Of a stretch of DNA of 64,000 nucleotides, positions 53,672 through 63,537 are shown piece after piece (positions within the stretch are counted from its first letter, which is position 1; each line of letters begins with the position of its first letter). The translations under genes and the position numbers were made by a program. The stretch spans positions 39,176 through 103,175 of the forward strand of contig NZ_BNCD01000026.1 of assembly GCF_014656295.1 (NCBI RefSeq), given 5' to 3'. The notes beneath the pieces were generated by a model. That model did no database searches. It saw only the letters and a list, made by a program, of their open reading frames with translations, and was not told the DNA's origin. The DNA comes from Streptomyces sulfonofaciens. GTDB lineage: Bacteria > Actinomycetota > Actinomycetes > Streptomycetales > Streptomycetaceae.

Positions 53672-54169
53672 CGTGGCGAGCGCTTTCGATCGGGGGTGGT
53701 CGGGTGTGCGGGTCCGGCCGCGCACGGGTCCGGCGGCGACCCGCGGCCGGCTCCTCCTGCGGCTCGCCGGACGGCATCGGCGGACGGCCTCGGTGGCGGC
53801 CCCGCACCCTTCCGCGGTGCGCGCAGGGCCGCGCGGCCCGAGCCCGTCGCGGCATCGGGACGACGACGTTAGCGGCTCGGCGGCGCCCGCGAAGGGATGA
53901 GGGAGACCCGGGAAAGAAATTGGCGGGATTCCACAGCACGTCCCGATGGCCACGCCCCGTCCCGGTCGCCACTGCCGAGCTGGGCGCGAGTGACGCGCGT
54001 CACGCCGACACAGGAGTAAGCCGCGGCCTTTGTGTGGAACGTACCAAGCGGGTGCGCGCCGCTTGTGGATGGCCGATGGTGAGCGGCGCCCGCCGTCTGG
54101 GTTAACGTCACGATGTCCCGGCCTGTCCGCACCCGCCCGGCCCTGTCCCCCCGACCCCGCGGAGCCCCG
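53672..54169. promoter_or_regulatory. Divergent regulatory region between permease and bioY
   Basis: 498 bp without a credible gene. The right half is less GC-rich and carries a CRP-type palindrome at 53990-54003; the permease promoter should lie near 53870-53940. Confidence 0.5.
53990..54003. promoter_or_regulatory. CRP-type palindrome
   Basis: GTGACGCGCGTCAC is a perfect 14-bp palindrome of the form GTGA-N6-TCAC, the CRP/FNR-family consensus; S. coelicolor Crp binds GTG-N8-CAC-like sites. It is 167 nt upstream of bioY and 319 nt from the permease start. Confidence 0.45.
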
Positions 54170-54760
54170 ATGAGTACCGCTGCCGTCTCCTCCCGTCCCG
54201 GCGTCCTCGCCGATCTGCTGCCCGCGCAGTCCGGCGCACGCGCCCGTGCGCGCGACGCCGTGCTCATCGCCGGCGGTGCCACCCTCACCGGCCTGGCAGC
54301 CCAGCTCGCGGTGCCGGTGCCCGGCTCGCCGGTGCCGGTGACCGGGCAGACCTTCGCGGCCCTGCTGGTGGGCACCGCGCTCGGCACCGGCCGCGGCTTC
54401 CTCTCCCTCGCCCTCTACGCGCTCGTGGGCGTGGCGGGCGTGCCGTGGTTCGCACAGGGCGCCTCGGGCGTCGGCGGCGCCTCGTTCGGGTACGTGCTCG
54501 GCATGGTGCTCGCCGCCACCGTGACCGGTGCGCTGGCCCGCCGTGGCGGCGACCGCTCGGTGCTGCGCACGGCGGGCACCATGGTGGTCGGCTCCGCGCT
54601 CGTCTACGCGGTCGGCGTCCCCTACCTGGCCCTGGTCACCGGGATGTCCGCCACCCAGGCGATCGCCGCCGGCCTCACCCCGTTCCTCATCGGCGACGCG
54701 CTGAAGGCCGCGCTGGCCATGGGGGCGCTGCCCGCCGCCTGGCGGTTCGTCAGGCGCTGA
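54170..54760 (+). CDS. bioY: BioY biotin transporter substrate-binding subunit
   Basis: 196 residues from ATG at 54170 (MSTAAVSSRPG), with GGAG 5 nt upstream. Six hydrophobic helices with the BioY signature around VPVTGQTFAALLVG (about residues 57-70) and GDALKAALAM near the end. BioY binds biotin as the S-component of an ECF importer, or works alone when no EcfAT genes are present. No bioM/bioN genes follow here. It is divergent from the permease. Confidence 0.92.
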   Translation: MSTAAVSSRPGVLADLLPAQSGARARARDAVLIAGGATLTGLAAQLAVPVPGSPVPVTGQTFAALLVGTALGTGRGFLSLALYALVGVAGVPWFAQGASGVGGASFGYVLGMVLAATVTGALARRGGDRSVLRTAGTMVVGSALVYAVGVPYLALVTGMSATQAIAAGLTPFLIGDALKAALAMGALPAAWRFVRR

Positions 54761-54820
54761 CCGCCGCAGGGGGCGCTCCGGCCGCGCGCCGGCCGGGCCC
54801 CGCCGGCCGCGGCCCGCAGC

Positions 54821-56189
54821 TCACCGCTGCGCCACCGTTGGTCCGCAGCCCCTGCGGAACACGCGCTCGGGGCCGTAGTGCTCCTTGAGCGCGGCGAGCC
54901 GGGCCGCCGCCCCGGGTCCTTACAGGCCCTGCGGGCACTCGCCCCCGCCGAAGGAGTTGTTCAGCAAGCGCCCCGTCGTCCAGGGGGCGAGCAGTCCGAA
55001 CACCTCGGCGTAGTGGGCCCGCACGCTCCCCGGTCGGTGCCGCCGAGCCGGACAGCAGCCGCACCGGGAACCGGCCGTCCCGGTGCGGCACCGCGTTCGG
55101 CACCGGGGGCTCGGCGCCGAGCGCGCCCGCCAGGTGGTTGACCTGCGCACATCATGGGCGCGGCCGGCCCGGTCAGCGCCGGCGGTTCGCGCGCGGCCGC
55201 CGGGCCGAGTCCGCTGAGCACGGCGCTGTCCCCGTGGTAGCCGTACCGGAAGTCGGGGCCGCTGCGGATGGTGCGGCTCTCGGCGTACGGCCTCTCCCGC
55301 AGCGAGTCGGCCAGCACCGGCCCCAGCCTCCTGAGCGGCGCCACCAGCCGCTCGCCCTCGCCGGCCCGCCCGGTGCACACGATCCGCACGCCGGCCACGT
55401 ACCGGCCGCGCAGCCCCTCGGGGAGCGCGGGGAGGTCCGGGTAGGGGACCGCGACGAACGAGGACGTCGGTTCGTCGGGCACGGTGCGCGTCCACTCCTC
55501 GTAGGCGCACGGCACGGCCCCGGATCGGCCCCGCCCCCGTCGAAGGCGAGCGAGCCGCCGTACAGTTGCGCCACGGGCACCGGAGCCGTTTCCAGCCCCG
55601 TCACCCGCCGAAGTCCGCGCCGCCGCCGAGCAGCGCCCAGAACAGCTCGGGATCGCTGTCGGGAGCGACCCGCCGTGGCCGTCCGTCGGCGGTCACCACG
55701 TCCAGGGACCGCACGTGGTCGGCCGCGTGACCGCAGGTGCGGCCCAGGATGCCGAGTCCGCCGCCCAGGGGGTCAGGAGACCGCGGCCCGGGGTGCAGGA
55801 GACCGCGCAGGTACCGGGCGCGGAGCCGTTCAGCGGCGCGAGCCCGTGGCGCCCGGCGGCGGCCACGACCCGCCCGGTCCGCGCACCGGCCGCGATCCGG
55901 GCGGTGCGGGCCACCGGGCCGACGCCCACGGCGTCCATCCGCCGGGTGGTGATCAGCAACCGGCCCCGCGAGGCGCCGGGCGTGCCGTGTCCCGTCGCCT
56001 GGACGTCGACCGGCGTGCCCGCGGGGCCGCGTACCGTACCGCCGCCGTGACGTCGCCGGCCGACGACGCGGCCCAGGCCGGCGCGGACCGCCGGGCGAAG
56101 CCGGTCTGGAAGCCGGCCGTCCCCTGGTCGTACCCGGCGTCCGAGGGCCGTAGGACGAGACGGCCGGCGGCATGGGTCCCCAAGCTCAC
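54821..56189 (-). pseudogene. Broken FAD-linked oxidoreductase (berberine-bridge type)
   Basis: Reading leftward from GTG at 56189 (MSLGTHAAGRLVLRPSDAGYDQG), homologous blocks appear in successive frames: LLITTRRMDAVGVGPVARTA (FAD domain); LGGGLGILGRTCGHAADHVR with LDVVTADGRPRRVAPD; VTGLETAPVPVAQLYGGSLA; VPCAYEEWTRTVPDEPTSSF; VPNAVPHRDGRFPVRLLSG; AEVFGLLAPWTTGRLLNNSF; and RLAALKEHYGPERVFRRGCG just before the stop at 54821. This gives six frame changes plus an in-frame TAA at 54920-54922, and the FAD-binding His/Cys region is disturbed. In order, these match an intact flavoprotein oxidoreductase of about 450 residues. The RBS (GAAGGGAG) is still good. The many lesions in a still-recognisable gene suggest recent decay, or alternatively local sequencing error. 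Confidence 0.85.
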
Positions 56190-56268
56190 GAGAGCTCCCT
56201 TCGGTGCGTTGACGGGGTCCGTCGCGGACCCGCACCCGCAGGCTCACGCACCAACCCGACAACCGCCG

Positions 56269-57822
56269 TCAGGTTTTGTCGGGGCTTTTCGAGCCCGCTC
56301 CGGGGCTTGCCGGACCCGCCCCGGGGCTCCCCGGGCCCGCTCCGTGCGAGCTGCCGGCGGTCTGCGCGGTGCGCCCGTCCGCGGCCCCCGCCCCGGCCGC
56401 CCGCTGCCGCCACTGCCTGAGCAGCGCCGCGGCCACCACGACGGCCGCGGCCAGCAGCGACATCAGCACCTGGTCGCGTCCCGCGTCGTCGGTCAGCATG
56501 TAGACCAGCACGAAGGCGATCATCGCGATCGTCGCCCAGGTGAGGTACGGGAACAGCCACATGCGGACGACGAGCCGGTCGGGCGACTCGCGCAGCACGA
56601 TCCCGCGCATCCGCAACTGCGTGCAGCAGATCACCAGCCACACGAAGAGGGCGACGGCGCCGGACGAGTTCAGGAGGAAGGCGAAGACCGTCTCGGGCCA
56701 GCGGTAGTTGAAGAACACCGCGAGGAACCCGAAGACGACCGAGCCCAGGATGGCGGCCCGCGGCACACCACGGGTGCTGGTGCGCGCGAACGCCTGCGGG
56801 GCGTCACCGCGTCTGCCGAGCGAGAACGCCATCCTGGAGGCGGTGTACAGACCGGAGTTGAGGCAGGACAGCACCGCGGTCAGCACGATCACGTTCATCA
56901 CCTGCCCGGCGTGCGCGATGCCGATCGAGTCCAGGCTCGCCACGTAGGAGCCGTCCTTGGCGATGGCCGCGGAGTTCCAGGGCAGCAGGAGCAGCACCAC
57001 CAGGATGGAGCCCAGGTAGAAGACCGAGATCCGCCAGATCACGCTGTTGGTGGCCTTGGTGACGGCCCGCTGGGGGTCGGACGACTCGCCGGCGGCGAGG
57101 GTCACGATCTCGCTGCCCATGAAGGAGAAGACGACCGTCAGCACACCGGTGAGGATCGACCCGGGGCCGTGCGGCAGGAACCCGCCGGTGTCCGTGAGGT
57201 GGCCGAACCCGGCCGCCGCGTTGTCCGAGCCGGGCAGCGCCCCGAAGGCGGCCAGCAGGCCGACCACGATGAACGCGCCGATCGCCACGACCTTGATGCC
57301 GGCGAACCAGAACTCGAACTCGCCGTACGAGCCGACCGAGGCCAGGTTCGACGCGGTGAGCAGCAGCATCACGATCAGCGCCCAGGCCCACTGCGGGACG
57401 GCGGGCACCCAGCCGTTGAGGATCACGGCGCCCGCGGTGGCCTCCACCGCGAGGACCACCACCCAGAAGAACCAGTACAGCCAGCCGATGGAGAAGCCCG
57501 CCCAGTGGCCCAGCGCCCGATCGGCGTACTCGGAGAACGAGCCGGAGGACGGCCGGGCCGCGGCCATCTCGCCGAGCATCCGCATGACCAGCACCACCAT
57601 CGCCCCCACCAGTGCGTAGGAGAGCAGGATGGCGGGCCCGGCCGCGGCGATGCCGGCGGAGGACCCGACGAACAGGCCGGCGCCGATCACACCGCCGATC
57701 GCGATCATCGACAGATGGCGGTTCTTGAGCCCCGCCCGCAGGGCGTCACCGCCCTCGCCGTGGGGCGGCCCGGGCTTCCCTGGGTCGTTGTCCGCTGGTG
57801 CAGGCGATCGCCGGGAGGTCAT
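56269..57822 (-). CDS. Amino-acid permease (APC superfamily), second copy
   Basis: 517 residues, ATG at 57822 with AAGGA 7 nt upstream. About 12 TM helices. LKNRHLSMIAIGGVIGAGLFVGSS begins helix 1, followed by LGEMAAARPSSGSFSEYADRALG, as in the GABA/lysine-type APC group. It shares most motifs with the permease at 51989-53671. The N- and C-termini are hydrophilic and disordered. It imports an amino acid; substrate unknown. It lies upstream of the pseudogene on the same strand and is divergent from rpiB. Confidence 0.93.
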   Translation of the reverse strand: MTSRRSPAPADNDPGKPGPPHGEGGDALRAGLKNRHLSMIAIGGVIGAGLFVGSSAGIAAAGPAILLSYALVGAMVVLVMRMLGEMAAARPSSGSFSEYADRALGHWAGFSIGWLYWFFWVVVLAVEATAGAVILNGWVPAVPQWAWALIVMLLLTASNLASVGSYGEFEFWFAGIKVVAIGAFIVVGLLAAFGALPGSDNAAAGFGHLTDTGGFLPHGPGSILTGVLTVVFSFMGSEIVTLAAGESSDPQRAVTKATNSVIWRISVFYLGSILVVLLLLPWNSAAIAKDGSYVASLDSIGIAHAGQVMNVIVLTAVLSCLNSGLYTASRMAFSLGRRGDAPQAFARTSTRGVPRAAILGSVVFGFLAVFFNYRWPETVFAFLLNSSGAVALFVWLVICCTQLRMRGIVLRESPDRLVVRMWLFPYLTWATIAMIAFVLVYMLTDDAGRDQVLMSLLAAAVVVAAALLRQWRQRAAGAGAADGRTAQTAGSSHGAGPGSPGAGPASPGAGSKSPDKT

Positions 57823-58004
57823 GGACGGATCCTTCAGGTCATCGGGTCACGAGCCCCCGCATTCAAACTCACTGTCATACGGTACGGAAGTCCCGACTCC
57901 TGATCGTTGTACGACGGGCCGCGGGGCGCCCCGCGTGCGCCGCCCGCACCCGCGGACCGGACCCTGGGGCGTCCCGCGGGCCCGTGACGTGCCACACTCG
58001 GTGC

Positions 58005-58490
<486 letters not shown>

Positions 58491-58560
58491 CGCACCCGCC
58501 ACCGGCACCTTCCGCACCGGACGGGGCCGGTCGTGCCGCGGTGCCGGCGGCGGTCGGCAC

Positions 58561-58588
58561 GGCGGTGCGGCGCCCGCGGCGCACCGCC
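58561..58588 (+). terminator. Hairpin after rpiB
   Basis: GGCGGTGCG (58561-58569) pairs with CGCACCGCC (58580-58588) around a 10-nt loop, 70 nt after the rpiB stop and 43 nt before the glycosylase start. It may be a partial terminator. Confidence 0.45.
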
Positions 58589-58631
58589 GCCGAGACCATT
58601 CGCAGAACCTCTGGATCCAAGGAGGCCGGGC

Positions 58632-59453
58632 GTGCCCGAAGGGCACACGATCCACCGGCTCGCAGCCGACCACAGGGCGTACTTCCTGCCAGGGCCCGTC
58701 GCGGTGAGCAGCCCTCAGGGGAAGTTCTCCGACGCCGCCGCCCTGCTCGACGGCACCGCCCTGTCCGGGGCGGAGGCGCACGGCAAGCACCTGTTCCTGG
58801 GCTTCGGACCGGCCGGCTGGGTCCACGTCCACCTGGGGCTGTTCGGCAAGTACACCTTCGGGACGCCTCCCGTGCCGCCGCCCGCGGACACGGTCCGGCT
58901 GCGGCTGGCGGGCCCGCGGGCGTACGCCGATCTGCGCGGCCCGACCACCTGTGCGCTCATCACGGACGCCGAGAAGGACGCCGTGCACCAGCGGCTCGGG
59001 CCGGACCCGCTGCGGGCCGAGGACGCCGCGGGGGACGGCGCCGAGCGCGCCTGGCGCAGGATCTCCCGGAGCCGGACCAGTATCGCGGCCCTCCTGATGG
59101 ACCAGAAGGTGATCGCGGGCGTGGGCAACGTCTACCGCGCCGAAGTCCTCTTCCGGCACGGCATCGACCCCTACCGCGCGGGCCGCGACCTCACCCGTGC
59201 GCAGTGGCAGGCCCTGTGGGCCGATCTGGTGGTCCTGATGCGGGAGGGCGTGCGCACCAACCGCATCGACACCGTCCGTCCCGAGCACGCACCCGAGGCC
59301 ATGGGCCGTCCGCCGCGCGTCGACGACCACGGCGGAGAGGTGTACGTGTACCGCAGGGCGAACCGGCCCTGCCACCTGTGCGGCGGCGAGATCCGCACCG
59401 CCGGTCTCGCCGCCCGCAACCTTTTCTGGTGCCCGGGCTGCCAGACCCGCTGA
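58632..59453 (+). CDS. Fpg/Nei-family DNA glycosylase
   Basis: 273 residues, GTG at 58632 with AAGGAGG 6 nt upstream. After removal of Met the N-terminal Pro-Glu (PEGHTIHRLA) forms the catalytic pair of the Fpg/Nei fold; HGKHLFLGF holds the conserved Lys. The H2TH region (IAGVGNVYRAEVLF) and a C-terminal zinc finger CHLCGG...CPGC complete it. The PEGHTIHR start is that of the actinobacterial Nei2 group (endonuclease VIII-like, oxidised pyrimidines) rather than MutM. It lies 141 nt after rpiB on the same strand. Confidence 0.92.
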   Translation: MPEGHTIHRLAADHRAYFLPGPVAVSSPQGKFSDAAALLDGTALSGAEAHGKHLFLGFGPAGWVHVHLGLFGKYTFGTPPVPPPADTVRLRLAGPRAYADLRGPTTCALITDAEKDAVHQRLGPDPLRAEDAAGDGAERAWRRISRSRTSIAALLMDQKVIAGVGNVYRAEVLFRHGIDPYRAGRDLTRAQWQALWADLVVLMREGVRTNRIDTVRPEHAPEAMGRPPRVDDHGGEVYVYRRANRPCHLCGGEIRTAGLAARNLFWCPGCQTR

Positions 59454-59548
59454 GACCGCGGCCAGGCGTCCTCCGAGCCCGGGCGGAGGGGTGGGACGGC
59501 CGGGGACGGCAGGGCCCGGGAGCGCACCGCCAGGACGCGCCGGGGCCC

Positions 59549-60787
59549 TCAGAAGCCGTGCGGCAGCCAGGGCGCCGGATCGGACCCGAAGGCCGACGAG
59601 ACCTCGCCCAGCGCCCCCTGGCGCAGCTCCCCGACCCATCCGGCGGCCGCCATCGACACCAGGCTCCGGCCCCCCAGATAGGCGGCGCCCAGTTCGCGGA
59701 CCGAGAGCGCCAGGTCCGCGGGGTCGGCGGTCCGCTCGCACAGGGGGGCCTTGCCCGGAGCCGCCGTCAGCCGCCAACGCCCCTCGTTCCACGGGCAGAA
59801 GGCGTCGGACACCTCCAGGACGGCGTCCACCGGCGCGCGGTAGGCACGCGCCTGGAGGGCCGCGCCCACCTCCACCAGGCGTACGTGCAGCCCGTCGCGC
59901 GTCTGCATCCTGCACCTGCGGAGGTCGGACACCAGGTGCTGGAGGGCGTCGTCCACCGGCCTGTTGTGCGCCACCACGGTCGACGTCAGGTCGATCGACA
60001 CCAGGAACCGCCACAGTGCCGCGTACCCGGCGGGATCCAGCGCCTCCAGGTCCCGCAGCACGACGGTGCCCTGCGGCCCCGCCTGGTCCCAGCCGGGCTT
60101 GTTGTGGAAGCGCGCGTAGCCGACCACCTCGCCGTCCCGCTCCGCGAGCACGCACTGCAGCGGTGAGGAGCCCTGCCGCTCGGACACCGGGTCGAGCAGC
60201 GGCAGCCGTGCCCAGCCCGAGTCGGGACGCCGTTCGAGGAGCCCCGGCCTGCGGGGCACCAGGCGTCCGTAGACCGCCTCGCACGCGGCGGCGGCGTCCG
60301 CGGGCGGGGCGTAGCGCAGGCGCACCTCGTCGGTGCCCCGGGGGGCGTCCACCCGCACCCGGTGGCTGTCGATCTCGAAGCTCGTCCGCAGGGTGCCGGT
60401 GCCGTAGCCGAACCGGCCGTAGATGGCGGGCTCCGAGGCGGTCAGCACGGCCAGCGCCTCGCCGCGGGCGCGTACGTCGTCGAGTTGCCTGCGCATCAGC
60501 GCGGTGAGCAGACCGCGCCGCCGGTGGGTGGCCGAGACACTGACCATGGTCACGCCCGCGGCGGGCACCACGGCTCCTCCCGGCACGGCGATGCGGAACG
60601 AGAACGCCCCGGCCGTCCCGACGCACTCGGCACCCTCCCAGACGCCCAGGGAGCGTTCGTGCTCGGTGAGGTCCCGCCACAGCGCCCGCTCCTCGAAAGG
60701 CTCCGCGACCCCGCCGAACGCCCGCTCCAGCGTTGCGTACCACGTGTCCCAGTCGGCGGCGTCCAGTACTCGCACTTCCGTCGTCAT
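59549..60787 (-). CDS. Eis-type GNAT acetyltransferase
   Basis: 412 residues, longer than single-domain GNATs and typical of the Eis family: an N-terminal GNAT domain with acetyl-CoA motif VSVSATHRRRGLLTALM (about residues 83-99), a second GNAT-like domain, an SCP2-like C-terminal domain, and the free terminal carboxylate (WLPHGF) that acts in catalysis. Eis enzymes acetylate aminoglycosides and Lys side chains at several positions. ATG at 60787. It is convergent with the glycosylase gene. Confidence 0.9.
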   Translation of the reverse strand: MTTEVRVLDAADWDTWYATLERAFGGVAEPFEERALWRDLTEHERSLGVWEGAECVGTAGAFSFRIAVPGGAVVPAAGVTMVSVSATHRRRGLLTALMRRQLDDVRARGEALAVLTASEPAIYGRFGYGTGTLRTSFEIDSHRVRVDAPRGTDEVRLRYAPPADAAAACEAVYGRLVPRRPGLLERRPDSGWARLPLLDPVSERQGSSPLQCVLAERDGEVVGYARFHNKPGWDQAGPQGTVVLRDLEALDPAGYAALWRFLVSIDLTSTVVAHNRPVDDALQHLVSDLRRCRMQTRDGLHVRLVEVGAALQARAYRAPVDAVLEVSDAFCPWNEGRWRLTAAPGKAPLCERTADPADLALSVRELGAAYLGGRSLVSMAAAGWVGELRQGALGEVSSAFGSDPAPWLPHGF

Positions 60788-60980
60788 GGAGGCATCCTTA
60801 CCAGGCGGCCCCGACGAGGAGCGACGGATTTCCACCGGCCGGACAGTGCGCGAGGGCCGACCCCACCGGTTCCGGACGCAGTTCGGCGGGCTTACGACGG
60901 CCGTCGGACAGCAGTCCAACGAAGGACAACCGGAACCTCCCGTGCGAAGTGCGGGCATCGCTGGATAGGGTCCACGAGCG

Positions 60981-62132
60981 ATGGCAGGAAGACGCGCGGC
61001 AGCGGACACGTTCCCGGCCCGGATGAAGAAGCGACTCCACCGGGCCCGAATCGGCCTGCGCAGATCCGGTGTCGACTACTTCCGCGGCGACGGCTCTGAC
61101 TGGATCGCGCTCGCCGGCCTCCTGCTGACGATCCCGCTGATCGCCTGCGGCACCGTGATGGACTCCGTGTGGTGCTCACCGTCGCTGCTGGTGCTGCCGA
61201 TCGTGGCGGGCGGCCTGCTGCTGCGTCCCGCGAGCCTGCTCGGCCTGTACGCGGGCGCGGCCACCGCCCTCATCGTGGAGTCCATAGCCCTCGGCCCGTA
61301 CACACTCGGCCCGTCGCGGGTGACGCCCGGCGTGGTGCTCGTGGTCGCCGCCTGCGGGTTCTTCGGGCTGCTGATCGCGCAGTTCCGCAGCCGCGTCGGG
61401 GTGCCCTGGCGGCGCGGTGGAACCATGCTCTTCGACCTGCGGGAGCGCATCCGGGTGCAGAGCAAGCTGCCCACGCTGCCGCCCGGCTGGCACCGCGAGA
61501 TGGCGCTGCGGCCCGCGGGCGGCCAGTCGTTCTCCGGCGACTTCGTGGTCGCCGCCCGCACCAACGCGGGGCGCAGCCTGGAGGTCGTGCTCACCGACGT
61601 CTCCGGCAAGGGCATGGACGCCGGCTCCCGCGCCCTGCTGCTGTCCGGCGCCTTCGGCGGTCTGCTGGGCTCCCTGCCGCCGCACGCGTTCCTGCCCGCG
61701 GCCAACGGCTATCTGCTCCGCCAGGACTGGGAGGAGGGTTTCGCCACCTCCATCCACCTGGTGCTCGACCTGGAGTCCGGCGACTACGAGCTGTACTCGG
61801 CCGGCCACCCGCCGGGCCTCCAGCTCAGCGCAGGCACCGGCCGCTGGGAGGAGAAGGCGGCGGAAGGGCCGCTGCTCGGCGTGTACGACGGGGCGCAGTT
61901 CGACCCGATCAAGGGCACCCTGCGCCCGGGAGACGTCCTCATGCTGTTCACCGACGGCCTGGTGGAGACCGCGGACCGCGACCTCGCGGAGGGCCTCGAC
62001 CGCCTCACCGGCGAGGCCGACCGGTATGTCGCGGGCGGCTTCCACGGCGCGGCCTGGCACCTCATCGAGGCGGTCGCCAAGGACGTCAACGACGACCGCG
62101 CGCTGCTGCTGATCTGCCGCGAGCCCGCTTAG
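60981..62132 (+). CDS. Membrane SpoIIE/PP2C-type protein phosphatase
   Basis: 383 residues. A basic N-terminus (KKRLHRARIGLRRSG) is followed by three to four hydrophobic helices (about residues 40-130), then a cytoplasmic SpoIIE domain: SFSGDFVVAA (metal Asp), LTDVSGKGMDAG, YSAGHPPGLQL, MLFTDGLVET and DDRALLL. Such phosphatases act on anti-sigma-factor antagonists or similar phospho-Ser switch proteins. No sensor (PAS/GAF) domain is present, so the membrane part may be the sensor. Streptomyces have many of these; the partner is not in the window. Confidence 0.92.
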   Translation: MAGRRAAADTFPARMKKRLHRARIGLRRSGVDYFRGDGSDWIALAGLLLTIPLIACGTVMDSVWCSPSLLVLPIVAGGLLLRPASLLGLYAGAATALIVESIALGPYTLGPSRVTPGVVLVVAACGFFGLLIAQFRSRVGVPWRRGGTMLFDLRERIRVQSKLPTLPPGWHREMALRPAGGQSFSGDFVVAARTNAGRSLEVVLTDVSGKGMDAGSRALLLSGAFGGLLGSLPPHAFLPAANGYLLRQDWEEGFATSIHLVLDLESGDYELYSAGHPPGLQLSAGTGRWEEKAAEGPLLGVYDGAQFDPIKGTLRPGDVLMLFTDGLVETADRDLAEGLDRLTGEADRYVAGGFHGAAWHLIEAVAKDVNDDRALLLICREPA

Positions 62133-62224
62133 CGGCGGCTCCCTCCCGGGCGGCACCGGCCGCGGCGGGCCGGCGGCGGGCGCGCGGAGGCGCGGAGGCG
62201 CGGAGGTCGGTGCGCAGGCCGGCG

Positions 62225-62251
62225 GGGCCGTCCGGGGGTCCCGGACGGCCC
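62225..62251 (+). terminator. Hairpin terminator after the SpoIIE gene
   Basis: GGGCCGTCCGGG (62225-62236) and CCCGGACGGCCC (62240-62251) form a perfect 12-bp stem with a 3-nt loop, 92 nt after the stop codon and before the repeat array. Confidence 0.7.
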
Positions 62252-62266
62252 GGAGGCCGGGAGGCC

Positions 62267-62405
62267 CCGGACGGGATGTCGCCGCTCGGACGGCATGTCG
62301 CCGCTCGGACGGGATGTCGCCGCTCGGACGGGATGCCGCCGCTCGGACGGGATGCCGCCGCTCGGACGGCACGCGGCCGCTCGGACGGCACGTCGCCGCC
62401 CGGGC
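62267..62405. repeat. 19-bp tandem repeat array, about seven copies
   Basis: GATGTCGCCGCTCGGACGG and close variants follow each other without spacers; the CCGCTCGGAC core recurs at 62281, 62300 and 62319 and on to about 62400. The period is not a multiple of three and the array lies between genes, so it is a non-coding minisatellite. Confidence 0.9.
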
Positions 62406-62421
62406 GGCCGGGCCGACGGCG

Positions 62422-63537
62422 TCAGCGCCCGCTGGTGCCGCACATCCCCTGAATGAGGCGCGCGTTCTGTGCCAGGAGCGCGTCGCGCACCGCCGCCGTG
62501 CGGGCGCAGAGGCGCGCGTAGTCCCCGGGCGGGGTGTCGCGGACCACCGTGCCCCAGTGCTCCGGATGTCCCGCGGGGGCGTCGGGGCGAAAGCGCACCA
62601 TGCAGTCCGCGAAGAGCGGGTCGGCCGCGGTGTAGTGGTCGTAGTCGTCCTGGTGGGTGAGCATCGGCACACCGCAGGACAGCGCCCAGCCGGCCGCCGC
62701 GGTGAGCTTTCCGTGCAGGTACTCGGGGTTGACGGTCATCACGGCGACGTACCGGGACGCGTCGAGGGCCCGGTAGAACGCGGGGAAGCCGGGGTTGGCC
62801 AGCACCGTCAGCAGACGCCCCGGGATGCCGCTCGCCTCGATCGCCGCCCGCACCCTCCGCCGCCCCTCGTCGTCGGCCTGGCCGAGGAGCGTCAGCGGCA
62901 CTCCGGCCTCGGCCGCCAGCCGCAGTGCCGTCGGGTAGTCGCGGCGGGAGAACTCCATCCGTCCTGGCACGACCACGCCGGAGCGGTCCGCAGGGGGCGT
63001 GCGGAGCGGGTCGGCGCCGGCCGGCGGGGTGCGGAAGACCGGGAAGAAGCGGCTGACGCGGCGCCGCAGCTCCGCGGGCAGCTCGGCGACGGCCTCGGCC
63101 GGCGCCACTCCGGCATGGGCCAGGTGGAGCCCTTCATGGTCGCGCAGCAGGGCCGCCACCCGGTCCGTGTCGTCGAAGAAGCCGATGTCGTGCACCAGCG
63201 CGAGCACCCGGGCCGAGGCGGCGAACGCGAGCCTGAGTATGCGTTCGTCGGGAAGCGGATAGGTGCCTATCAGCACCGCGTCGAAGGAGCCGCGCCGGTC
63301 GCCGATCAGTACGGCGTCGCGGAGATCGGTGAGCGGGCCGTACGAGCACTCGACGCCCAGCTCCTCGCGCAGCAGAGCGCCGGCGCCCCAGTAGTCGTGG
63401 CTGTACACGGAGATGTCGCAGCCCGGGCGCAGGGTGGCCGCGGCGCTCGCGAGGGAGAACAGGACCTCCGCGTGGAAGGCGTTGGCCTCCATGACCACCA
63501 CGTGGGGCCGACGTGAGGGATGAGCCGCATCATGCAT
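62422..63537 (-). CDS. Putative GT-B-fold glycosyltransferase
   Basis: 371 residues, ATG at 63537. The N-terminal half alternates beta strands and helices (VVVMEANAFHAEVLFSLASA; VLALVHDIGFFD). The second half has GVVVPGRMEFSRRDYPTAL, LTLLGQADDEGRRRV and YVAVMTVNPEYLHGKLTAAAGWALSCGVPML, which resemble the nucleotide-sugar-binding half of GT-B enzymes (conserved Gly/Pro near GVPML). The best guess is a cytoplasmic glycosyltransferase. The acceptor and sugar are unknown, and no cell-surface gene cluster is seen inside the window. Confidence 0.65.
   Translation of the reverse strand: MHDAAHPSRRPHVVVMEANAFHAEVLFSLASAAATLRPGCDISVYSHDYWGAGALLREELGVECSYGPLTDLRDAVLIGDRRGSFDAVLIGTYPLPDERILRLAFAASARVLALVHDIGFFDDTDRVAALLRDHEGLHLAHAGVAPAEAVAELPAELRRRVSRFFPVFRTPPAGADPLRTPPADRSGVVVPGRMEFSRRDYPTALRLAAEAGVPLTLLGQADDEGRRRVRAAIEASGIPGRLLTVLANPGFPAFYRALDASRYVAVMTVNPEYLHGKLTAAAGWALSCGVPMLTHQDDYDHYTAADPLFADCMVRFRPDAPAGHPEHWGTVVRDTPPGDYARLCARTAAVRDALLAQNARLIQGMCGTSGR

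Noticed and set aside
62267..62405. Possible CRISPR array
   Set aside because: Units are 19 bp and directly abut; there are no unique spacers and no cas genes.
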